Positions 1-8,569 of a stretch of 64,000 nt of DNA are shown here, one piece after another. Under the pieces are notes generated by a model that did no database searches, was not told the origin of the DNA, and saw nothing but the letters and a program-made list of their open reading frames with translations. Numbering within the stretch: position 1 is the stretch's first letter; the number at the start of each line of letters is the position of its first letter. The DNA is from Dyadobacter sediminis (GTDB lineage: Bacteria; Bacteroidota; Bacteroidia; Cytophagales; Spirosomataceae). Location: contig NZ_VCEI01000029.1 of NCBI RefSeq assembly GCF_005860765.1, forward strand, positions 248,001-312,000, given 5' to 3'. The translations under genes were made by a program, and so were the position numbers.

Positions 1-242
1 TTATACGCATTTTCAGGTCAATTTTTTGCAAAAATAGAATAGTTGTTGGTTTTCTTAAGGTTATATCACCATTTCAACGTATTTCCGATTGATTTATTTG
101 TGAAGTCTGGATTTTTAGTCTTTATCGATTGCAACAAATTCCGCAACCTGCGGCATTGTGCCGGATTGGTCCATAATATCCGTGTTTTGATGAAAAAGAA
201 AATAAAACTTCATTATCATTGCATACTGAAAAAGCACGATCC
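1..242. other. Upstream intergenic region, no gene recognised
   Basis: AT-rich leader before the ABC transporter. A short open frame at 43-246 has no recognisable protein character and overlaps the next gene. A small imperfect inverted repeat (CCGCA/TGCGG, 141-153) is visible but weak. No convincing TAnnTTTG promoter was found. The region probably holds the promoter of the downstream ABC operon. Confidence 0.4.
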
Positions 243-869
243 ATGATTACCGGTACCAACCTGCGCTTCGCGTATTCTGCTCAAAAAAAGTTTAATTTTC
301 CAGATATCAAATGCAAGAACGGCGAAACGCTGCTGATTCTCGGCCAGTCCGGAAAAGGAAAAACAACGCTGCTGCATTTGCTTGCCCTGCTGCTGAAACC
401 GGATTCAGGCGAGATCATGATTGCCGGTACTTCTGCAAACAACCTTTCCAGCTCGCAGCTTGCGCAGGTCAGGGCAAAAAACATCGGCATTATATATCAG
501 CGGCCCCATTTTGTAAGTTCTTTATCGGTTCTGGACAATATTCTGCTATCCAATTACCTTGGCGATAAAAAGCCGGATAAAGCCAAAGCAACAGCACTGG
601 CAGAACAGCTTGGATTTGCAGACCATTTGTCAAAAAAACCTTCAAGGCTAAGTCAGGGCGAACAGCAGCGCGTAAGCATTGCACGCGCGCTGATGAACAA
701 TCCGAACATTATACTGGCCGACGAACCGACATCCAATCTCGACGACAACAATTGCCAGCGAGTCATTGAACTGCTGAAAACCCAGTCCGCCTCCATCGGC
801 GCAAGTCTGGTTGTCGTTACGCATGATCAGCGTCTGAAAGATGTTTTTTCCAATCAGGTTTTTCTGTAA
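243..869 (+). CDS. ABC transporter ATP-binding protein (LolD/ZrgC-like)
   Basis: A 208-residue cytoplasmic ATPase that would power the FtsX-like permease encoded next. Visible motifs are Walker A GQSGKGKTT (about residues 34-42), Q-loop IIYQRPHF (83-90), ABC signature LSQGEQQR (136-143), Walker B IILADEPTSNLD (156-167) and the H-loop VVVTHD (190-195). The size matches the compact LolD/MacB-type ATPases. An in-frame ATG exists at 219, but the ATG at 243 (MITGTNLRF) places the first beta strand correctly, so I chose 243. The permease follows after 56 nt, and a CxxC secreted protein lies next, as in zinc-regulated Zrg-type loci. The ATPase assignment is certain; the substrate is inferred from context. 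Confidence 0.9.
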   Translation: MITGTNLRFAYSAQKKFNFPDIKCKNGETLLILGQSGKGKTTLLHLLALLLKPDSGEIMIAGTSANNLSSSQLAQVRAKNIGIIYQRPHFVSSLSVLDNILLSNYLGDKKPDKAKATALAEQLGFADHLSKKPSRLSQGEQQRVSIARALMNNPNIILADEPTSNLDDNNCQRVIELLKTQSASIGASLVVVTHDQRLKDVFSNQVFL

Positions 870-925
870 GCCATTCGGAAATGCAGGATTGACTTTCGCT
901 TGTTCCAGTAAAAAATAATTTCCCG

Positions 926-2143
926 ATGAATCTTCTTAAAATCAGCATAGCCAATCTTAAGGAAAAAAAGCTCAACAGTTTTCTGAGTGCACTGCTTCTG
1001 ACCCTCGGAATCGGTATGATATCGTTGCTGCTATTGCTTAACAAACAACTGGATGAGCAATTTCGCAGGAACATCAAAGGCATAGACCTCGTCGTCGGAG
1101 CCAAAGGAAGCCCGTTGCAACTCATTCTTTCGAGCATATACCAGATCGATGCGCCGACAGGCAATGTACCTTTGTCGGAAGTAAACAGTTTAAGAAAGAA
1201 TCCGTTTGTCAAAACCGTCATTCCGCTTTCCATGGGCGACAGTTATCAGGGATTCCGGATTGTGGGAACCACTCCAAAATATACCGAGCATTTTCAGGCA
1301 AAAATTGCGCAGGGACATCTTTACAATGCATCCATGGAAGTGACAATCGGCAGTAAAGTGGCAAGGAATACAGGCCTGAAAATCGGTGATACCTTTTCCA
1401 GCTCACACGGACTGGATTCCGAAGGCGACGTGCATGGAAACAGGAAATATGTTGTAAAAGGCGTTTTTGAACCAAACGGATCCGTTGTGGATCAGTTGAT
1501 TTTGACCCGGCTTTCGAGCATCTGGGATATTCACGAACATGCGGAAGAAAATCATGAGGTGGAAAAACATACGCTGGGACCGGAGCATGAAGATGAAGAC
1601 AAACAAGTAACCAGCGCACTCGTACAGTTCCGGAATCCGATGGGACTGATGACCATACCTCGGCAAATCAATGAAAATACATCCATGCAGGCCGCATTGC
1701 CAAGCATTGAAATAAACCGTTTGTTTTCGCTGCTTGGAGTCGGCATTGAAACACTTCGTGCCTTGGCGCTTGTCATTATCATGATAGCCGGTGCGAGCGT
1801 TTTTATTTCACTTTACAACTCGCTGAAAGAAAGAAAATATGAAATGGCGCTGATGCTTTCCATGGGTGCAACGCGTACAAAGCTGTTTCTGATGCTGCTG
1901 CTGGAAGGATTAATGCTGGCCATAATCGGTTTTGTGGCAGGAATCGTATTGAGCCGCATCGGATTATGGCTGTTTTCACGTGCTGCCGAACAGGATTTTC
2001 ATTATTCCATTCGCCAGTTCGGTATATTGCCGGAAGAAATTTATTTGTTTTTTGCGGCGTTGTTCATCGGGTTGCTTGCGGCTGCATTGCCTTCGCTGGG
2101 CATTTACAAGCTTAATATATCACGGACACTGGCGGAGGAATGA
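926..2143 (+). CDS. FtsX/MacB-type ABC permease with His-rich loop
   Basis: A 405-residue inner-membrane permease with the MacB/FtsX layout: one N-terminal membrane helix (about 18-38), a large periplasmic domain (about 40-270) and three C-terminal helices (about 275-300, 325-345 and 370-395), ending in a typical LNISRTLAEE tail. A periplasmic stretch at about residues 201-226 is extremely rich in His, Glu and Asp (His at 203, 205, 210, 215 and 221), which is a plausible metal-binding loop. It pairs with the ATPase immediately upstream. MacB/LolCE relatives act in lipoprotein or efflux work rather than classical import. The His-rich loop and the following CxxC protein instead suggest a Zrg-like metal role. 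That role is inference. Confidence 0.85.
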   Translation: MNLLKISIANLKEKKLNSFLSALLLTLGIGMISLLLLLNKQLDEQFRRNIKGIDLVVGAKGSPLQLILSSIYQIDAPTGNVPLSEVNSLRKNPFVKTVIPLSMGDSYQGFRIVGTTPKYTEHFQAKIAQGHLYNASMEVTIGSKVARNTGLKIGDTFSSSHGLDSEGDVHGNRKYVVKGVFEPNGSVVDQLILTRLSSIWDIHEHAEENHEVEKHTLGPEHEDEDKQVTSALVQFRNPMGLMTIPRQINENTSMQAALPSIEINRLFSLLGVGIETLRALALVIIMIAGASVFISLYNSLKERKYEMALMLSMGATRTKLFLMLLLEGLMLAIIGFVAGIVLSRIGLWLFSRAAEQDFHYSIRQFGILPEEIYLFFAALFIGLLAAALPSLGIYKLNISRTLAEE

Positions 2144-2198
2144 TATTCTGTGTAAATTTGTTAGTGAAGCAAATATCAAAAGACCAAATACAAGCACG

Positions 2199-2651
2199 AT
2201 GAAATCTGTAAAGATCCTATTACTTCTTTTTTGTATTACTTCCCTTTCTGCTTTTGTGCCTGCCGGCAATCCGGTCAAGCTCACGTGGGAGACTTTGCGC
2301 GATGTTACTTTCAAAAAGAAATGGTATGCAGAAGAATCCATTTATATGCTTCACCCTACTTTCGGGCCGAGCGTTCAGAAACTGAAAAACCAGCAGGTAG
2401 CAATTACGGGTTATATTCTGCCTGTAGATCTGGATGCCAATTTATACGTATTGTCTGCATTTCCGTTCAGTGCCTGTTTCTTTTGCGGAGGTGCCGGCCC
2501 GGAAACAGTTATGACATTAAATTTCAAAAAGAAAGACGGCAGAAAGTTCAAAACAGACGAACGGCTGACTTTTGTCGGAACTTTAAAGCTGAATGCAGAC
2601 GATATTTACCAGATGAACTACATTCTGGACGGTGCTGAAATAGCGGAATAA
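2199..2651 (+). CDS. Secreted CxxC protein, DUF3299-like
   Basis: A 150-residue protein with an N-terminal signal peptide (hydrophobic residues about 4-20, then VPAG). The core contains an ITGYILPVD strand (about 69-77) and a conserved-looking segment FSACFFCGGAGPETVM (about 90-105) holding a C93-x2-C96 pair, followed by an LTFVGTLKLN segment. This pattern fits the DUF3299 family, found next to metal-linked ABC systems in Gram-negative bacteria. The ATG at 2199 was chosen because it starts a good signal peptide; the upstream part of the same frame overlaps the permease gene. It ends 18 nt from the convergent nuoH. The family assignment is from memory and moderately sure; its biochemical role is unknown. 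Confidence 0.7.
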   Translation: MKSVKILLLLFCITSLSAFVPAGNPVKLTWETLRDVTFKKKWYAEESIYMLHPTFGPSVQKLKNQQVAITGYILPVDLDANLYVLSAFPFSACFFCGGAGPETVMTLNFKKKDGRKFKTDERLTFVGTLKLNADDIYQMNYILDGAEIAE

Positions 2652-2669
2652 ACCGGGAATGCTTGTTTA

Positions 2670-3794
2670 TCAAATACCTGCCAGCCGCCAGATTCCGGAT
2701 ATAAAAAACAGCACCAGTCCAACGGGCGTAAGTACTTTCCAGCCAAGGTACATCAGCTGATCCACGCGTAAACGGGGCAAAGTCCATCTTGCCCACATCT
2801 GGATCAAGATTCCAAAAATGGCTTTGCTGAGCAGCCAGAAAATTCCGGTTATATAGCCAAACCCGGTTCCCGGCTCTCCGCTTGTCCATTCAGCCAGTTT
2901 TACCGGGCCCATATTGGGTAAAGGTGTGTTCCAGCTTCCCAGAAACAGTATGGCACCTAAAAGGCATACAAGCAGCATCATTCCGTATTCCGATAACATG
3001 AACAATGCCCAGCGCATTCCGGAATATTCTGTATGAAAACCGGCCACGATTTCGGATTCTCCTTCCGGCAAGTCAAAAGGCGCGCGATTGCATTCGGCCA
3101 GTGAAGCAATAAAAAAAACGACGTATGCAATAATGAGAAACGGGTTTCGTACAATGTTCCAGGCCAGAAATCCGCCGACATTTGTGACATCTATTCCAAG
3201 CTTCCGCATGCCGAAAAGATAAACCGTTTCATTGGCATAAATGCCCTGCTGAAAACTGATTACCTGCAAATCGAGCGTTTGCGTGAGCATAACAACGCAT
3301 AAAATGGATAATCCGAGCGGGATTTCGTAGGAAATAATCTGCGCAACAGCACGCATGGCACCAAACAGAGCATATTTGTTATTGGAACCCCAGCCCGCCA
3401 TCAACAATCCGATAACGTCAACGGATACAATTGTCAAAAGGAAAAAAACGCCGACAGCTGCTCCCGAACCAGCCAGATCAGGCGCTAGCGGAACAATGGC
3501 AAAACCGGCAAAAACAGAAACAAAGATGACAAACGGCGCAATCAGAAACAGCCTTCGGTCGGCGGCTTTGGGAACAATGTCTTCTTTCTGAAGTAATTTC
3601 AGCAAATCTGCAAACAACTGCAATAAACCCCATTTTCCGACTTCCATCGGCCCCATCCGATCCTGAATGAAAGCAGAAACCTTGCGCTCCAGATAAACGC
3701 CGACAACTACAAAACCAGGAACGACGAGTAAGAAAATGAGAAGTGTAAATGGAAAAGGCATCAAATGCGATTTGAAGTACGTTACAGATGTCAC
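2670..3794 (-). CDS. nuoH: NADH-quinone oxidoreductase subunit H
   Basis: The membrane subunit of respiratory complex I that forms part of the quinone pocket. The 374-residue product has about eight membrane helices and clear NuoH signatures: YLERKVSAFIQDRMGP near the N-terminus (about residues 34-49), and the later RAPFDLPEGESEIVAGFHTE and YSGMRWALFMLSEY segments. The start at 3794 is used; a Met 11 codons further in, just before the first helix, is an alternative. The neighbour upstream is gldB, 17 nt away, so the two may be co-transcribed. No other nuo gene lies in the window, so this copy is outside a complete nuo operon, at least here. Confidence 0.93.
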   Translation of the reverse strand: MTSVTYFKSHLMPFPFTLLIFLLVVPGFVVVGVYLERKVSAFIQDRMGPMEVGKWGLLQLFADLLKLLQKEDIVPKAADRRLFLIAPFVIFVSVFAGFAIVPLAPDLAGSGAAVGVFFLLTIVSVDVIGLLMAGWGSNNKYALFGAMRAVAQIISYEIPLGLSILCVVMLTQTLDLQVISFQQGIYANETVYLFGMRKLGIDVTNVGGFLAWNIVRNPFLIIAYVVFFIASLAECNRAPFDLPEGESEIVAGFHTEYSGMRWALFMLSEYGMMLLVCLLGAILFLGSWNTPLPNMGPVKLAEWTSGEPGTGFGYITGIFWLLSKAIFGILIQMWARWTLPRLRVDQLMYLGWKVLTPVGLVLFFISGIWRLAGI

Positions 3795-3811
3795 AAAAGT
3801 AAGTAAAAAAC

Positions 3812-4822
3812 TTACTCCTCTTCGTCCGGCTCACCTTTATAACCCGATTCCTGCAAAATCCTTCCTGCATTATCAATTTGCATCAGTTCGGGCAAGGTTA
3901 TTTCAGGCTTTTTGGCAATAAAACGGTTTACAATGCGCCACCCGACCCACCGTGCAATAGCACCCGGGACTTTCGATCCTATTTCGGAAGTAAACGGCCG
4001 TTCTTCAATAAATTTCCTTTTTTTCAGATCACTTTTTTCATAAAGCAATTTGCTTGCAACGAAGTACGACCATATTTCCTGCTGGCTGTTGTAAGTCCGC
4101 CGGAGATTCTCCTCTGAATACCCTGAAATCAGGCTGTCGGGCGTATCCGGCATGACCTGTTTTACAAATTCATACGCTTTTCCGTACCCGATCATATCCG
4201 CCAAAAGCGTCTGATCCTGCGCATTCATCCGGTTATAGCGGTTGGATGTAAAGAAGACAATGGAGGGTACAATGTATTCCTTGCGGTATCTTCTCAGCTG
4301 ATAATCATATACATCCGGGCGATAACGAGCATTTGGCCCGCCAAAATAATCCAGACCGATGATCACCAGCGAATCTGAAACGTACAGGTCATTTCCTTCA
4401 AATCCGGTGGTTATAAACTGGATTTTAGGCGCATTGAAATTCGGGTAATGATATTTGATCTGCTTATATGCCTTTAAAAGCGGTGACAAAACAGTCGCTT
4501 CACGATCACCGATCAGCGAATCCAGATCCTCTTTGAAACTTTGAAAACCCGGGTTCTGGAGAATATTGAAAAGGTGCGAGGCAAGCTGTGCCGAATCTCC
4601 CGGGAAATCAGTAAAATACGCCTTTTGCAGGTAATTATACTTTTGCAGAAAATTTTGTACATCTTTAACCGATTTACAGGAAAACAGTTCTGCATCCAGA
4701 TTTTCTGAAACCAGTTTCATCTGAATGGAGCTGGTATCTGCTTCACGGGTTTCATTGTTGTTGCAAGACGTCGCGACAACAGCCAGCAAAAAGAAAAACA
4801 GCAGGATTCTGGAATTAACCAT
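3812..4822 (-). CDS. gldB: Gliding motility lipoprotein GldB
   Basis: A 336-residue lipoprotein. The start at 4822 gives a signal peptide with the lipobox VATSC (Cys20). An upstream in-frame start at 4915 would run into the divergent gene and spoil the signal. The body matches GldB-family proteins, including a GLDYFGGPNARY segment and a C-terminal ALPEL/QIDNAGRILQESGYKG-like end. GldB is needed for gliding in Flavobacterium and Cytophaga relatives; its exact activity is unresolved. The usual partner gldC is not adjacent. The gene is divergent from the SDR gene with only 20 nt between start codons, so each promoter must lie partly within coding sequence or be shared. Confidence 0.8.
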   Translation of the reverse strand: MVNSRILLFFFLLAVVATSCNNNETREADTSSIQMKLVSENLDAELFSCKSVKDVQNFLQKYNYLQKAYFTDFPGDSAQLASHLFNILQNPGFQSFKEDLDSLIGDREATVLSPLLKAYKQIKYHYPNFNAPKIQFITTGFEGNDLYVSDSLVIIGLDYFGGPNARYRPDVYDYQLRRYRKEYIVPSIVFFTSNRYNRMNAQDQTLLADMIGYGKAYEFVKQVMPDTPDSLISGYSEENLRRTYNSQQEIWSYFVASKLLYEKSDLKKRKFIEERPFTSEIGSKVPGAIARWVGWRIVNRFIAKKPEITLPELMQIDNAGRILQESGYKGEPDEEE

Positions 4823-4842
4823 TTGATTGGATAAAAAGTAAA

Positions 4843-5724
4843 ATGACAGATCAGAAACCAAAAATAGAAAAAAACCGGATAAGCATTCTGGGTTGCGGCT
4901 GGCTTGGGTTTCCATTAGCTCAACGTCTGCTTGCGTCCGATATTACAACGAAAATCAACGGCAGTACAACATCTTTGCCAAAACTGGAAAATTTTAAAGC
5001 AAAAGGAATCAACGGCTATTTGCTGGAACTGAATCCCGGATTTGAAAATGAAAGTGCTTTGACGGAATCCTTTTTTAACGCAGAAACGCTGATTATTTCG
5101 CTGCCGCCGCGTGCCGGAAAAAACGGACCGGGATTTTACGTAAAGCAAATGGAAGCCGTAATCAGTGAAGTCAGAAAGTCGCCTGTCAATGATGTTGTGT
5201 TTATCAGTTCAACAGGCATTTATCCGGAACTAAACCGGATCGTGACTGAAGATGACGTTGATTTACCCGAACAATCCGCTTCGGAAGACATGGTCACTGC
5301 GGAAGTAATGGCAAAATCATTGCGACTGGAACAAACTGTAACGATTCTGCGGCTCGGAGGGCTGCTTGGCTACAACCGTATTCCGGGAAAATACGTAACC
5401 GGGAAAAAAGATCTGACAACCGGCGGAATTCCGGTAAATTACATTCACCGCGACGATGCCATCGGAGTTATAATGAAAATGCTGGAAGACGGACTGGTTA
5501 ATGAAACTTTCAACATTGTAGCGCCGCTGCATCCTTTACGCCGTGAGATTTATGAAACATCCTGTGCGCAGTTCGGCTGGAAAGCGCCGGAATTTGCTGT
5601 TCCTGAAAAAGAACAGGATTTCAAAATTATTTCCGGTGAGAAGCTGAACCGGTTTTACAACTATGATTTTAAATTTCCTGATCCCGTAAATTTCTTTTAC
5701 AGTCTGGAAGATCATGAAATGTGA
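4843..5724 (+). CDS. SDR / NAD(P)-dependent epimerase-like protein
   Basis: A 293-residue protein with an N-terminal Rossmann motif ILGCGWLGFPLA (about residues 15-26), the typical dinucleotide-binding glycine pattern of extended short-chain dehydrogenases (YeeZ-like group). Later segments VVFISSTGIYP (about 119-129, with the Ser-Thr of the active-site strand) and NYIHRDDAIGVI (about 199-210) also fit. The classical YxxxK is not clear, so catalytic activity is uncertain. It has no signal peptide and is cytoplasmic. It stands alone, ending before a strong bidirectional hairpin. The substrate cannot be predicted. Confidence 0.78.
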   Translation: MTDQKPKIEKNRISILGCGWLGFPLAQRLLASDITTKINGSTTSLPKLENFKAKGINGYLLELNPGFENESALTESFFNAETLIISLPPRAGKNGPGFYVKQMEAVISEVRKSPVNDVVFISSTGIYPELNRIVTEDDVDLPEQSASEDMVTAEVMAKSLRLEQTVTILRLGGLLGYNRIPGKYVTGKKDLTTGGIPVNYIHRDDAIGVIMKMLEDGLVNETFNIVAPLHPLRREIYETSCAQFGWKAPEFAVPEKEQDFKIISGEKLNRFYNYDFKFPDPVNFFYSLEDHEM

Positions 5725-5750
5725 AAAAGCATATTTTAAAATTCTCTAAA

Positions 5751-5792
5751 ACAGAAAAGATCCGTAATATGAATTTTACGGATCTTTTCTGT
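5751..5792. terminator. Bidirectional terminator between convergent genes
   Basis: A perfect inverted repeat with 17-bp arms (5751-5767 and 5776-5792) and an 8-nt loop sits between the convergent SDR gene and the thioredoxin gene. The A-rich left end and T-rich right end make it work in both directions. Confidence 0.85.
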
Positions 5793-5807
5793 TTGTTTCT
5801 TTAAATT

Positions 5808-6962
5808 TTACTGCGCTCCCAAAAGCTCTTGAAGTTTGCTTTCCAAAGCAGGGCCGCGCAAGTTTTTAGCAATTATCTTTCCTTCCTTATCCAGTAAAAA
5901 TGTAGCCGGGATCGCATTCACGCCATAAGCCTGCGCCACGCCGGAATTCCATTTTTTCAGCTCCGATCCGTGCTGCCATTTCAGGTTATCCTTTGTAATG
6001 GCCGTTTTCCAGGCTTTTTCATTATCATCAAGCGAAACGCCATATATATCAAATCCTTTATCCTTGAACTTGTCATACATGCGGACAACATTGGGGTTTT
6101 CCATACGGCAAGGTCCGCACCACGATGCCCAGAAATCAATCAATACAAACTTGCCGCGCAGTGAAGACAATGCAACCGGCTTTCCTTCGGGGCTCGTCAG
6201 CGTAAAATCAGGAGCCTGTTGCCCTACTGCTACGCCGGCCATTCTTTTTACCGTACCGATAAACCCTTTTGCAAGTGTTGGCGTAGGCTGGACTTTTTCG
6301 TAATCTTCTGCCAGTTTTTTCAGTACATCAAGATCGTTTTCGGGACTCAGAAAATTGTTGGCCGTAAAAAGAGCAACCAGTGAAGTGCCCATTTCCGGTA
6401 AAAGTTTCTTGATAACATCCAGCCGTTCCTGATCTGCTTTTGCAAAAGACTGCTGTATTTCCTGATTTTTTTTAGTGTCCTTTTTTTCCTCTGCCTTGGC
6501 ATATTCCTCATTCCATACTGTAACCTTTGCGGCAAAATCCTGCATCAGCTGATCAATTTTGGAATAGTACTCCATGTTTCTGGAGCCCGTAATTTCCACT
6601 TTCCCGTTGTTCCCTTTGCTGTCTTTTCCAACGCCGTCGGCCGTAACGTTAAAAGTTTCGCCGCCTTCCACAAGCAGAACCACTTTCTGGCGATCGGCTA
6701 TATTGAGGACAAAGAAACTTCCTCTGTCCTTTTCAACTCCTTTCAAGGAAAATGTGCCGTCAGCGGCAAGCTGTGCAGAATCCAGTTTGACAGGAGATCC
6801 GCCGGATGCAGACCTTGCAAGAATCACTTTTTCTCCTTTGGAACCGTTTTTGACTTTTCCGTTGATGGTAAAATCCTTTGGAGCAAGTTCCTGAGCCATG
6901 GCACAAAAGCCCAGCAAAGCAAAGCTGCAAATGAAAATACTTTGTCTGAATAATCCTTTCAT
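5808..6962 (-). CDS. Secreted TlpA-like thiol:disulfide oxidoreductase with DUF4369-like N-domain
   Basis: A 384-residue exported protein. The start at 6962 gives a signal peptide ending FCAMAQ; the longer frame from 7016 adds a polar stretch before it. The N-terminal part (about 30-125) is a beta-rich domain like DUF4369, the middle (about 130-240) is helical, and the C-terminal part (about 245-384) is a thioredoxin fold with active site WCGPC (281-285) within LIDFWASWCGPC, and a cis-proline region NAIPATFLLD. Such fusions are common in Bacteroidota and act in the periplasm or at the membrane in disulfide exchange. The gene follows gatB in the same direction at 37 nt from its stop. Confidence 0.87.
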   Translation of the reverse strand: MKGLFRQSIFICSFALLGFCAMAQELAPKDFTINGKVKNGSKGEKVILARSASGGSPVKLDSAQLAADGTFSLKGVEKDRGSFFVLNIADRQKVVLLVEGGETFNVTADGVGKDSKGNNGKVEITGSRNMEYYSKIDQLMQDFAAKVTVWNEEYAKAEEKKDTKKNQEIQQSFAKADQERLDVIKKLLPEMGTSLVALFTANNFLSPENDLDVLKKLAEDYEKVQPTPTLAKGFIGTVKRMAGVAVGQQAPDFTLTSPEGKPVALSSLRGKFVLIDFWASWCGPCRMENPNVVRMYDKFKDKGFDIYGVSLDDNEKAWKTAITKDNLKWQHGSELKKWNSGVAQAYGVNAIPATFLLDKEGKIIAKNLRGPALESKLQELLGAQ

Positions 6963-6999
6963 GATCTTCTGTATTGTAAATGGATTAGTTTTTGAAATT

Positions 7000-8493
7000 T
7001 CAGAGTTTTTCAGCAAGCATCTGATTGATCAGCTTGGGATCAGCCGTACCGTTGGATTTTTTCATCACCTCTCCGACAAACAATCCCAACAATCCCTTTT
7101 TACCTTTTCTGTAAGCTGCCACTTTGTCCGGCATTGCATTCATAACCTCCGTAATCAACGTTTCAAGCTCGTTTGTATTGCTGTTTTGCAGCCAGTTATT
7201 TGACGATGCAATTTCAGAAGGCTGCCGTTCCGGTTCTTCCAGGAGTACGGGGAATATTTTCTGTGTCGCCACAGAATTGCTTATCACGCCGGATTCGCTA
7301 AGCTGGATCAGATCGGCCAGGATTTCGGGACTGATTGGAAATGTTTCAATGTTTCCGCCATGATCATTCAAATAGGATTTCACCGGTCCCATCAGCCAGT
7401 TGGAGGCAGCTTTAAAAGCGGATGTTTCCGAACATACCGCCTCAAAATACGCGGCAATTTCCCGTGTATCTGTCAGCACCATGGCATCGTAAGCCGGTAT
7501 TCCATATTGATTTACAAATTTTTCACGCAGTTGCTGCGGCAAAGCCGGCATGCTTTCCCGAATCTTTTCCAGCCATTCCTCCGAAACTACAACCGGACTC
7601 AGATCCGGATCAGGAAAATAGCGGTAATCGTTCATGGTTTCCTTTACCCGCATACCGTAGGTCTGGCCGCTTTCGACATCGAACATCCTTGTTTCCTGCT
7701 GAATCCCCGCGCCATTTTCCAGCAATGCAACCTGTCGTTTTTCTTCAAAACTGATCGCGCGCATCATATTGCGGATCGAGTTCATGTTTTTTATTTCAAC
7801 CTTGGTTCCAAGCCGGGCTTCTCCTTTTTTCCGGATAGAAACGTTTACGTCGCAGCGCAGCGAACCTTCTTCCATATTTCCATCGCTGATTTGCAGATAC
7901 CGGACAAGACGACGGATTTCTGTAACAAACGCGCCTGTTTCTTCTGCCGACCTTAGATCAGGCTCGGAAACCATTTCAACAAGCGGTGTTCCCGCGCGGT
8001 TATAATCCAGGAGCGTTTCCGTTTCACTGCCGTCATGAACAGATTTGCCTGCATCTTCTTCCAGATGAATATGATGAAACCGGATCCACTTTTCAATTAT
8101 TTTTCCTTCCGCATTTTTGATTGCGATTGTAATACCGCCGTTCTCACAGATTGGTTTTTTGTCCTGTGAAATCTGGTACCCTTTTGGAAGATCGGGATAA
8201 AAATAGTTTTTCCGGTCAAAAATGGTTCGTCTGCTGATGGAGCAGCCGCAGGCAAGTCCAAGCCGGATGGCGTACTCCACTGCTTTTTTATTGATTTTTG
8301 GCAATGTTCCGGGCAAAGCCAGTGTCAGCGGGCCAATATTTGTATTGGGCTCCGTGCCAAACCGGTTACGGTCCTGAGCAAATAGTTTGGATTCTGTCAG
8401 AAGCTGGCAATGCACTTCGAGCCCGATTACGGTTTCATAAGTTGCCAGAAGTTCATCCGTTATATCAGAAGGTTGAATTGCGCTTTCAGTCAT
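7000..8493 (-). CDS. gatB: Asp/Glu-tRNA(Asn/Gln) amidotransferase subunit B
   Basis: Part of the GatCAB complex that converts Glu-tRNA(Gln) or Asp-tRNA(Asn) to the amidated form. The 497-residue length is normal. Conserved GatB segments are visible: the N-terminal YETVIGLEVHCQL, the KNYFYPDLPKGYQIS signature, LVEMVSEPDLRS and a C-terminal YqeY-like helical tail ending in NQMLAEKL. gatA and gatC are not in the window, as is common in Bacteroidota where gat genes are scattered. A CAAAGATA element at 8515-8522 (TATCTTTG on the minus strand) is a plausible promoter. Confidence 0.96.
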   Translation of the reverse strand: MTESAIQPSDITDELLATYETVIGLEVHCQLLTESKLFAQDRNRFGTEPNTNIGPLTLALPGTLPKINKKAVEYAIRLGLACGCSISRRTIFDRKNYFYPDLPKGYQISQDKKPICENGGITIAIKNAEGKIIEKWIRFHHIHLEEDAGKSVHDGSETETLLDYNRAGTPLVEMVSEPDLRSAEETGAFVTEIRRLVRYLQISDGNMEEGSLRCDVNVSIRKKGEARLGTKVEIKNMNSIRNMMRAISFEEKRQVALLENGAGIQQETRMFDVESGQTYGMRVKETMNDYRYFPDPDLSPVVVSEEWLEKIRESMPALPQQLREKFVNQYGIPAYDAMVLTDTREIAAYFEAVCSETSAFKAASNWLMGPVKSYLNDHGGNIETFPISPEILADLIQLSESGVISNSVATQKIFPVLLEEPERQPSEIASSNNWLQNSNTNELETLITEVMNAMPDKVAAYRKGKKGLLGLFVGEVMKKSNGTADPKLINQMLAEKL

Positions 8494-8514
8494 ATATAAT
8501 TACAAATGCTTTTA

Positions 8515-8522
8515 CAAAGATA
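8515..8522 (-). promoter_or_regulatory. Putative -7 element of gatB
   Basis: The minus strand reads TATCTTTG, matching the Bacteroidota TAnnTTTG -7 consensus, 22 nt before the gatB start codon. No convincing TTG -33 element was found at the expected distance. Confidence 0.4.
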
Positions 8523-8569
8523 CAATTAGTGACCTAATTAGCATTTTCTGATGTAACATATAAGTCTTC

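Noticed and set aside
43-246. A 67-residue open frame on the plus strand
   Set aside because: It overlaps the start of the ABC ATPase, has no family character and lies in AT-rich intergenic DNA.
7360-7956. A 198-residue plus-strand open frame inside gatB
   Set aside because: It is antisense to conserved GatB and Phe/His/Arg-rich, typical of a shadow frame.
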